From NCBI GenBank assembly GCA_947440715.1, contig CANETI010000027.1, forward strand, positions 1 to 12,326: a stretch of 12,326 nucleotides of DNA, written 5' to 3'. Position numbers and translations under genes: made by a program. Origin of the DNA: Planctomycetota bacterium. Lineage in GTDB: Bacteria > Planctomycetota > UBA11346. The notes beneath the pieces were generated by a model. That model did no database searches and was not told the origin of the DNA. It saw nothing but the letters and a program-made list of their open reading frames with translations. Shown here piece after piece: positions 1-5,882 of this stretch. The first letter of the stretch is position 1. Every line of letters begins with the position of its first letter.

Positions 1-142
1 CCGCCGAAGGATAAACCCATCGGCCAGCGATTAGTAAGCTTCCGTATGAAGCTCTTAAGACAAACACGGAACGGACGGTTTTCCATTTTCATATTTCTTC
101 GAGCGAAAATCATGATGTCATGAACCATCAGGTTGCGGGCAT
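1..142. other. Left-edge region, no confident gene
   Basis: Nothing can be called firmly here. On the plus strand, frame 1 is open from base 1 to a TGA at 121-123 and could be the last 40 codons of a gene entering from the left, but the residues do not look like a recognisable domain. On the minus strand, an ATG at 113-111 opens a frame that also runs off the left edge. The two readings overlap and at most one is real. The promoter of the lipoprotein gene at 158 should also lie here, but I see no good -35/-10 pair. Confidence 0.4.
110..123. promoter_or_regulatory. Palindromic repeat TCATGA-TG-TCATGA upstream of the lipoprotein gene
   Basis: Two copies of the self-complementary hexamer TCATGA are separated by two bases, about 35 bases before the start at 158. 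The arrangement is dyad-symmetric, as a regulator operator would be, but it is short and could be chance. Function is inferred from position only. Confidence 0.2.
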
Positions 143-157
143 ATGAGCGGAGATATT

Positions 158-1639
158 ATGCGTCTATTCTTTTGTCTCGCCTTATGCTTCATTACCAGCT
201 GTACATTATACGCAGACGAAGGGCGCGAAGCCCTGCGTCAAGCGCTGCCGCAAGATCTGGCACGACTCGTTCAGGCACATGAACAATTACGCGCCGCCTA
301 CCAGAGCGCTGGGTCAAACTTACCCGCGGCTTTTTCTGATGTCTTAGTCGTCCGCCGCACGATTGCCGCCGATTGGCAAAAGCGACTCGCGCAAAAATCA
401 GAACCAATTGATCTCAGTGCCGCCGTGCGTTTTCGTTCTGAACTCACCGCATTAATTGCATCAACCCAACAATTATCAAATACCGCACAACAATATTCCT
501 ACGCTAGCCAACGATTTCCGCGCTGTCTTGATGAACCTGTTTTTAAACGCTATCGCGCCCAATTGGTCCATGCGGTTGAAGCCGGCGTACAATCGATTAT
601 CGCCGGACGTCCACTCGATAGCGCCGCCAACATGCGACGTAGCCAACAACGCTATGTTGATATGCTAAACATCATTGAATCACAATTCACCCTCAATGAA
701 CGCTATGGGAAATTATCCCCTGATTTACCTGCCCTTAAAGACTACCGTGAACATTTGCGCCAGACCAGAGCAAAAATAGAGCCGCAACTTGAAACACCAG
801 ATCGCCTCGACTCACAAATTGATTTAGGGGCTATTACCAATGCCTTTGATACCTTATTAGATGCCCACGTTAAAGTCGTCGAAGCCGCCGCTGCCAAAGA
901 TCTACCCGCAGATGCTCCGGCATCAGCCGGATACCGTGCCGTATTAATTAATTTAATTACGGTACTAACCGACCAATTAACTTTTGTTCGCACCACCTCA
1001 CAAGACGACGACCTCCATTACCAAAAGAGCCGGGCGCTCAATCAACGTCAGATTATTGCCTTGCACCTGGTCGATGCCGCCGAGCGTTGGAAAAGTAGTG
1101 AAAACAATCGCCGTACGGGGCGCCAAGAACTACAAGAAAGTTTAGCGGCCATCTCTAAAGTCACGCGCGAGCGTGTCGAAAAACAATGCGCTGAACTTGA
1201 TCAACAACGCCGCCTTTTAGAGCAGGCTATTATGTTAGCTTTCAAAGAACAAAATGCTCTCGCCGCTATTGAACAGGCCGGTAAATTTTCATTGATCGAA
1301 TTACGTGAATCACAGGTGTTTGTCACCATGGTCGACGATGCCGAATTTGAAGAACGCGAGGCCGATTGGAAAGCCTTAGCCAAAGATCCAAATATTGCTA
1401 AATTATTACTGACCTACGAAACCCACAAAGCTGCTTATGTCACCAAACGCGAGCAGGCTCAACGCGCAAACGTCGCGGCAAAAGAGCTCGAATTACATTC
1501 AGAATTGTTATCCCTGCGCGCATCTTTGGCGACCAACGACTTCGATATCAAAGAAGAAGAGTCTTTTCGTTTACGTGAACCACTTGAGGACGCTGCGCAA
1601 GCCGTCGAAGACGCCGTTCAACTCCGCAGTGATCAGTAA
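158..1639 (+). CDS. Putative helical repeat lipoprotein, unknown function
   Basis: I do not recognise the family. I prefer the ATG at 158 (493 aa) over the in-frame ATG at 143, because a GGAG lies about five bases before 158 and the protein then begins directly with a signal peptide. Residues 3-14 are hydrophobic and end in I-T-S-C (Cys15), which fits a lipobox; cleavage by signal peptidase I after LYA is the alternative. The rest is rich in Ala, Gln, Glu, Arg and Leu with almost no Gly, so it should be nearly all helix. Residues 55-120, 121-186, 187-249 and 250-313 look like four diverged repeats, each with a Pro or acidic start, a [F/Y]-x-x-[Y/R]-R-x-x-L-like segment and a second helix. Residues 318-372 and 420-460 are charged, coiled-coil-like. 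It is probably anchored to a membrane and periplasmic. Its stop lies 12 bases from the convergent DUF3419 gene. Confidence 0.8.
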   Translation: MRLFFCLALCFITSCTLYADEGREALRQALPQDLARLVQAHEQLRAAYQSAGSNLPAAFSDVLVVRRTIAADWQKRLAQKSEPIDLSAAVRFRSELTALIASTQQLSNTAQQYSYASQRFPRCLDEPVFKRYRAQLVHAVEAGVQSIIAGRPLDSAANMRRSQQRYVDMLNIIESQFTLNERYGKLSPDLPALKDYREHLRQTRAKIEPQLETPDRLDSQIDLGAITNAFDTLLDAHVKVVEAAAAKDLPADAPASAGYRAVLINLITVLTDQLTFVRTTSQDDDLHYQKSRALNQRQIIALHLVDAAERWKSSENNRRTGRQELQESLAAISKVTRERVEKQCAELDQQRRLLEQAIMLAFKEQNALAAIEQAGKFSLIELRESQVFVTMVDDAEFEEREADWKALAKDPNIAKLLLTYETHKAAYVTKREQAQRANVAAKELELHSELLSLRASLATNDFDIKEEESFRLREPLEDAAQAVEDAVQLRSDQ

Positions 1640-1651
1640 AACAATTTCAAA

Positions 1652-2911
1652 TTAAATGATCTCTTCGATCACCAGATCATCGTAAAAAAACACTTGGTCG
1701 CGATTTTTTAACGCCGCCGCTAAATCTGTCAGCGGCAACAACATATCTGCCATCATCGGCGGACGACGACGACGGATCATGGTGTTCCAATAAAGCAAAC
1801 GACCACCGCGACGACCACAGCGAGCCAGACGATGAAGCAGCGTATGGTAGGCTGGTTCCGCTAAATATTCAAAGATGTCACTCAGATTAAAACGATCGAT
1901 TGAACGATCGCCCAATTCACTGACCACATCTTCCACGGCACATAATCGCCAATCCAAACGATCAATATTGGCTTTAATGGTTGCGACGTTTTCTCGCCGC
2001 AACGCAAACGGTAAATAGTCACCGTGCGTGCCCGTTAACATCCAATGCAAATACGGATTGTTAGCCGGATCCATTTCCGTGATCAATCGTTGCGTTCGTT
2101 CTGCCACGCGACGTCCATGAGCAAAATCAAATGATGGCAAAAATGATGCGCTATTACCGGTGCGGGCGTACACCAAACGCGGTAAGAATAAACGCACCAA
2201 TATCCGTCGCATCGGCGAATCCCACACCTCACGGAAAAACGCATGGCGCTCACCGCGTGAACGCGGTTGCAATAATTCATTGATGACCGAACGATTATGC
2301 GCCAATGGCACAAAGCAGGTACGTAGCCGTTGTAAAATATTTTCAAACTTGCCAGCTGAACCCAGGCCATGGGCGATGTCTTCTAGACGATCATCCCAAT
2401 ACGATTGCGCATGTCGTGACAGTAAACGACGACAATTGTGATATAACGCCAAACGGTGTTGACCACGACGAGAGCCCATAAAAACCAATAAATCGTCGTA
2501 AGACAACAAGCGATAAGCTGCCACGCGTAATTCCAACATGGCCAACTGCGCTGGATTTAAATCGACGGCAAAAACTTTCGCTGGATAGGCCGTTAATAAC
2601 GACAATGCATTTTCACCTGCCGAGGCCACGCTTAAACACACATCGCCTGGCTGCACTGCGAGCCCAGCCAATAAAACTTCCGTATCCTCCCAACATTGTG
2701 CATAGCGAACTGCCGTAAAATCGGCGCCGTAAGCGATTTCACCACCAGTCGGTATGAGGGTTGGCAATACCGGCACCGTTAGACGTGATGGATCTATTGC
2801 CGCTTTGTTCGCCATTCGACGGCGCCAACTAGAATCAGCATCGCCACGCACCCGACGCAAACGTCGAGTGGTGCCACCTGAGCTGCTAGTTGGTTCGTCT
2901 TTATCCATCAT
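1652..2911 (-). CDS. DUF3419 family, BtaA-like SAM-dependent 3-amino-3-carboxypropyl transferase
   Basis: This resembles the DUF3419/BtaA family. BtaA moves the 3-amino-3-carboxypropyl group of S-adenosylmethionine to diacylglycerol, the first step of betaine-lipid synthesis. From the ATG at 2911 the protein has 419 aa. Seen in it: the family's YAQCWED entry segment (70-76), a SAM-binding loop SVASAGEN (94-101), the acidic strand end VDLNPAQL (116-123), the family segment GTHGDYLPF (294-302), and FNLSDIFEYL (341-350) where a later methyltransferase-fold motif is expected. The frame stays open to a TTG at 3046, but that stretch has no ribosome site and no family likeness. ATG 2908 and ATG 2815 are alternative starts, and the Arg/Ser-rich first 40 residues are not conserved family sequence. 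No btaB methyltransferase is visible nearby, so making a betaine lipid is only one possibility; a cytosolic transferase with another acceptor is equally open. It is transcribed divergently from the barrel gene at 3184. Confidence 0.85.
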   Translation of the reverse strand: MMDKDEPTSSSGGTTRRLRRVRGDADSSWRRRMANKAAIDPSRLTVPVLPTLIPTGGEIAYGADFTAVRYAQCWEDTEVLLAGLAVQPGDVCLSVASAGENALSLLTAYPAKVFAVDLNPAQLAMLELRVAAYRLLSYDDLLVFMGSRRGQHRLALYHNCRRLLSRHAQSYWDDRLEDIAHGLGSAGKFENILQRLRTCFVPLAHNRSVINELLQPRSRGERHAFFREVWDSPMRRILVRLFLPRLVYARTGNSASFLPSFDFAHGRRVAERTQRLITEMDPANNPYLHWMLTGTHGDYLPFALRRENVATIKANIDRLDWRLCAVEDVVSELGDRSIDRFNLSDIFEYLAEPAYHTLLHRLARCGRRGGRLLYWNTMIRRRRPPMMADMLLPLTDLAAALKNRDQVFFYDDLVIEEII

Positions 2912-3183
2912 CTTTGTATTTGGTTCACCAGGGTCTAAGGACTGGAAATTAGAATGCCGAGCCGGTGGTCCGGAGGCAAGCGGGCATACGACAACATCCA
3001 GCGATTGAAAAGTTAGCGAACAATAAAAATTTAGCGAAGGTTGCAATGATGTTACTCAATCACTTTGTTGCAGATTTCGTGGTTATGGGATTGACCAACG
3101 ATATGGTATTGGTTTATTCCGCGCCACTACTCACTTTGAAGTAGCAGAATTTTTTCATCCTCTTTAATCGAGGTGCTTTACCC
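2912..3183. promoter_or_regulatory. Divergent intergenic region between the DUF3419 and barrel genes
   Basis: This 272-base stretch must carry the promoters of both divergent genes. For the plus strand, TTGACC at 3091-3096 and TTTATT at 3113-3118 with a 16-base spacer form a plausible sigma70 promoter, giving a leader of about 60 bases. The leader contains CCTC (3159-3162) that can pair with GAGG (3170-3173), the ribosome site of the barrel gene, so translation might be slightly masked. I see no clear minus-strand promoter. Confidence 0.4.
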
Positions 3184-4146
3184 ATGCGTCGTGTCACTCC
3201 TTTACTAATATTATGTCCTATCGCTGTCTGGGGTGTTGATGCTACGCCCCCTCCGCCAAAGCCTCTACCGGCGGCTACAAACCCAGCCGCAGTGGCACCT
3301 GCCGCAGACGTACTTCCGGCCATTCCCGGAGTCCAAATTCCACCAGCGGTGGCACCAAGTAATTGGAAGTTTACTGGACGTTTCGGTGTGTTCTTTTCCA
3401 ATGTCAATACCACTAACTCGGATACCTCACTTGATCCAACCATTAGTGGTGCTTCAACGTCGACTTCGTTCCTTGGCACTTATGACGGACAGGCAAATTG
3501 GAAAGAAGGTAAAGACTCAATTGATAATTTGTTGAAAGCTCGCTACGGACGCATCCGTACGGAAGGTCAAGATTGGACAGAGAATAATGACGAATTGCGC
3601 TACGATGGTGTTTATCGTCGCGAAATAGTTGAGCCGCATTTTATCTACCTGGGTTGGGGTGCAGAATCGGTTTTCACTGGCCCAGACCCTTATAATTATG
3701 CTTTTGATCCGACCACCGTTAAGGTGAGTGCTGGTTACGGTCAGCGATACGAAGATTTTATTCCGGATAAAAATTCCCTTGAGTTCCGTCTTGGTGCGCG
3801 CGCCCAGAAAAAATGGGGTCAAAGCGTCGGCCCAACTGAAGACGGCATTGAAACCGGCCCTGAAGCCTTCGTCCGTTATGAGCATTTATTAAAGCGCGGT
3901 GACGGCGAATATGACGTGCGTTTCTTTGCTCAATATGAAGGATTTAGCGAATTTAATGATTTGTCACATATCAGCAATTTAATTACCGCTGGATTGACCG
4001 TGCAATTGACCCGCTACATCACTATCGAATTGGGAATTCGCGCCTATTACGAAACGCGCACCAAAGAAGACAACGGCACCCAAATCGGCTACAACCAATG
4101 GAGCATCCGTCAGGATTCCTTGTTTGGGCTGACGTATCAATATTGA
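3184..4146 (+). CDS. Outer-membrane beta-barrel protein, DUF3078-like
   Basis: The protein has 320 aa. The ATG start follows GAGGTG by eight bases. Residues 1-20 form a signal peptide (MRR, then a hydrophobic run, ending at VDA). Residues 21-58 are a Pro/Ala-rich linker. From residue 60 on the sequence alternates polar and aromatic or aliphatic residues in short beta strands, and it ends in LTYQY, an aromatic C-terminus typical of outer-membrane barrels recognised by BamA. Features such as NWKEG, RYGR, N-x-DEL and YLGWGAES resemble DUF3078-type barrels, but I am not certain of the family. No pore-specific motif or enzyme site is visible, so its job (structural, transport or adhesion) is unknown. 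Its stop is followed by a convergent intergenic region with a repeat. Confidence 0.75.
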   Translation: MRRVTPLLILCPIAVWGVDATPPPPKPLPAATNPAAVAPAADVLPAIPGVQIPPAVAPSNWKFTGRFGVFFSNVNTTNSDTSLDPTISGASTSTSFLGTYDGQANWKEGKDSIDNLLKARYGRIRTEGQDWTENNDELRYDGVYRREIVEPHFIYLGWGAESVFTGPDPYNYAFDPTTVKVSAGYGQRYEDFIPDKNSLEFRLGARAQKKWGQSVGPTEDGIETGPEAFVRYEHLLKRGDGEYDVRFFAQYEGFSEFNDLSHISNLITAGLTVQLTRYITIELGIRAYYETRTKEDNGTQIGYNQWSIRQDSLFGLTYQY

Positions 4147-4301
4147 CTGGTTCGATTTGACTGGTCCGACGTCCGAGGCCCGACGTCCTGCGTGATCGAC
4201 GCATGTTAAATTGACGATCGATTTATTTTGCGACTGCAAAAAGCGATGGCCTTGAGTGGCCCTTCCCAAGATTTCTGCGAACCGAGGCACGAAACCGGAG
4301 A
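4147..4301. terminator. Convergent intergenic region with a weak hairpin at 4226-4241
   Basis: This lies between the stops of the convergent barrel and DUF1552 genes. Besides the inverted-repeat copy at 4153-4195, it holds a perfect 6-base stem TTTTGC-GACT-GCAAAA (4226-4241). The stem is AT-rich and lacks a following T-run on the plus strand, so bidirectional termination is only a possibility. Confidence 0.25.
4153..4195 (+). repeat. Left copy of the inverted repeat flanking the GC-rich block
   Basis: Bases 4153-4174 (core GACTGGTCCGACGTCC) match the reverse complement of 8426-8447 at 21 of 22 positions. After a 7-base insertion here (GAGGCCC, 4175-4181), bases 4182-4195 match the reverse complement of 8412-8425 at 13 of 14. 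The insertion sits between two GACGTCC copies, as expected for slippage in a small tandem repeat. Both copies lie just outside the two-gene GC-rich block. Confidence 0.85.
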
Positions 4302-5738
4302 TCAGGACAACTCGGGAAGCATCTTCGTGCCGCAGCCGATGGGCTTGGGCATCGGCACGCCAGCGCGTGCCAGGATGCCGGTCAGCAGATCGCCCTGGTT
4401 GCCGGTGACCTTCGGCACGTAGCGTCCGCTGCGGATGGTGCCGCCGCCGCCACCGGCGATGACCGTTGGTAGGCGTGTGGTGGTGTGACCGTGACCATCG
4501 CCGAGGCCGGAGTCCCAGGTGAAGATGACGTTGTCCAACAGGGTGCCGCTGCCTTCCTTCAGGCTCTTCATGCGGCTGACCAAGTAGGAGAACTGTTCGA
4601 TGTTGAAGCGGTCGATTTGGGCGATCTTGTCGAGTATCTCGGGTCTTTTTTGGTGGTGACTGAGGTCGTGGTGGAAGTCGCTGAACGGCAATTCAGGGTA
4701 ACTGAGGCCTTGGTTGTACGAGGTGATGAGCGTGCCCACACGCGTGGCATCAGACTGAAAAGCGAGGATGAGCAGATCGCCCAGCACTTTGACGTGCTCA
4801 CTCCATTTCATCTCGCCGGTGGGGATCTTTACCTCCAACGGAGGCGAACGCTGGATGCTGGCAGTGCTCTTGCCTGAGGCTGCCGCCTTCACTGCTTCGG
4901 CTTGCTGCCGTTCGATAGCGATAACGCGTTTTTCCAACGAGCGCACGCTGTCCATGTAATCGTCCAGTTGGTGCTGGTCGTCGTTACTCACTTGCTTGCG
5001 CAGGTCAGTGGCGCCTTCGCGCACCAAATCGAGCATGCTGCGGTCAAGCGAGGTGCCTTCTTCGGTTCCGGCGGTGCCGCCAGTGTTTTTGAATTGGGTC
5101 GGATCGACCTTTGGCCCACCACTTTTCAGCTGCTTCGATTGGCGTGAGGTGAACAGGCGTTTGTAGACCTCTCCTGGGCTGGTCTCCACCGGCAATGGTT
5201 GGGTCGCGGTACGGTAGCTTCCCGTGGTCATGTACTGTGTGTGAAGTCCGTCCTGGCCCGTGCCGTTGCCTCCGTTCCTGCGCGTGCCCAGTTCGAGTGA
5301 CGGTAGCGCGGTGTAGAGTCCGAGGTGCTCGGCGGCGATTTGGTCGGCAGATGGTGCGATGTTGATTTGGTCGCGTTTGTCGGGGTTGGGTTTGGCCGCG
5401 GTCAGCCAGCCGGCCAAGGCGAGGATATGCCCGTTTTGATGGAACGGCGCACGGTCGAGGTTGTCGAGGCCATCAAGCACCAGGATGTGTTCGACAACCG
5501 GTCTCAATGGTTCGAGCGAGGGCGACAACGTGGTCAACCAAGTCTTGGCGTCCTTCGGCCAGAAGTGCCCCTGGCTGACGCCGTTTGGCATATACATCCA
5601 CCCAAGGCGGACCGGCGGTTTGTAGCCGCCACTCTTCGGGTTCTCCGCCCATCCCATGGTTTCCAAAAGAGGAAGCGCGAGCGCGACGCCCAGGCCTTTC
5701 AGGCAGGTACGGCGGTCAATAAGCCAGTTTTTACGCAT
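4302..5738 (-). CDS. DUF1552 family secreted protein with HxxSHH motif
   Basis: The protein has 478 aa and resembles the DUF1552 family, whose activity is not established. Residues 1-30 carry R9-R10-T-C-L-K followed by a hydrophobic stretch, a convincing twin-arginine (Tat) signal. The mature part starts with VRLGWMYMPNGV (43-54), typical of the family. The defining motif is H357-D-L-S-H361-H362. The segment DNVIFTWDSGLGDGHGHTT (402-420), with D409 and H416/H418, resembles metal-binding positions of alkaline-phosphatase-like folds. A charged helical insert lies at 230-300. The start at 5738 has AGGA about eight bases upstream. In transcription order it follows the DUF1592-type gene by 144 bases, the usual pairing in Planctomycetes and Verrucomicrobia. 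Tat export suggests folding with a cofactor in the cytoplasm, which is inference. Its base composition is GC-rich compared with the flanking genes. Confidence 0.88.
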   Translation of the reverse strand: MRKNWLIDRRTCLKGLGVALALPLLETMGWAENPKSGGYKPPVRLGWMYMPNGVSQGHFWPKDAKTWLTTLSPSLEPLRPVVEHILVLDGLDNLDRAPFHQNGHILALAGWLTAAKPNPDKRDQINIAPSADQIAAEHLGLYTALPSLELGTRRNGGNGTGQDGLHTQYMTTGSYRTATQPLPVETSPGEVYKRLFTSRQSKQLKSGGPKVDPTQFKNTGGTAGTEEGTSLDRSMLDLVREGATDLRKQVSNDDQHQLDDYMDSVRSLEKRVIAIERQQAEAVKAAASGKSTASIQRSPPLEVKIPTGEMKWSEHVKVLGDLLILAFQSDATRVGTLITSYNQGLSYPELPFSDFHHDLSHHQKRPEILDKIAQIDRFNIEQFSYLVSRMKSLKEGSGTLLDNVIFTWDSGLGDGHGHTTTRLPTVIAGGGGGTIRSGRYVPKVTGNQGDLLTGILARAGVPMPKPIGCGTKMLPELS

Positions 5739-5756
5739 AAGATGATCCTAAGTGAA

Positions 5757-5784
5757 AGCTGCGAGCTACGAGCTGCGAGCTACG
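5757..5784 (+). repeat. Tandem 14-base repeat, two perfect copies
   Basis: AGCTGCGAGCTACG occurs at 5757-5770 and again at 5771-5784, followed by a partial third unit (AGTTGG). It lies between the DUF1592-type and DUF1552 genes, just upstream of the latter's start at 5738, outside any gene. Confidence 0.85.
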
Positions 5785-5856
5785 AGTTGGAAAGCCGTTT
5801 CGTTCAACGAAGCAAATGGCAGATGAAGAAACACAGTCACCGATGACGTAACAGCA

Positions 5857-5875
5857 AACTCTCAGCTCGCAGCTT
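5857..5875 (-). repeat. Inverted partner of the 14-base repeat
   Basis: The reverse complement of these bases reads AAGCTGCGAGCT then GAGAGTT, matching 5770-5788 except at two or three positions near its end. The two arms are separated by about 70 bases and could form a stem in a transcript that covers both genes. The arm ends seven bases before the DUF1592-type stop, where it may also weaken read-through. Confidence 0.6.
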
Positions 5876-5882
5876 CTGTTTT

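Noticed and set aside
2912..3046. N-terminal extension of the DUF3419 protein to a TTG at 3046
   Set aside because: There is no ribosome site, the residues are not family-like, and it would use up most of the divergent promoter region.
4485..5846. Plus-strand frames opposite the DUF1552 gene (4485-4877, 4902-5147, 5325-5846)
   Set aside because: They mirror a clear DUF1552 coding sequence, and the translations are compositionally odd and unrecognisable.
5757..5875. CRISPR array
   Set aside because: Only two tandem 14-base units without spacers plus one inverted partial copy, and no cas genes.
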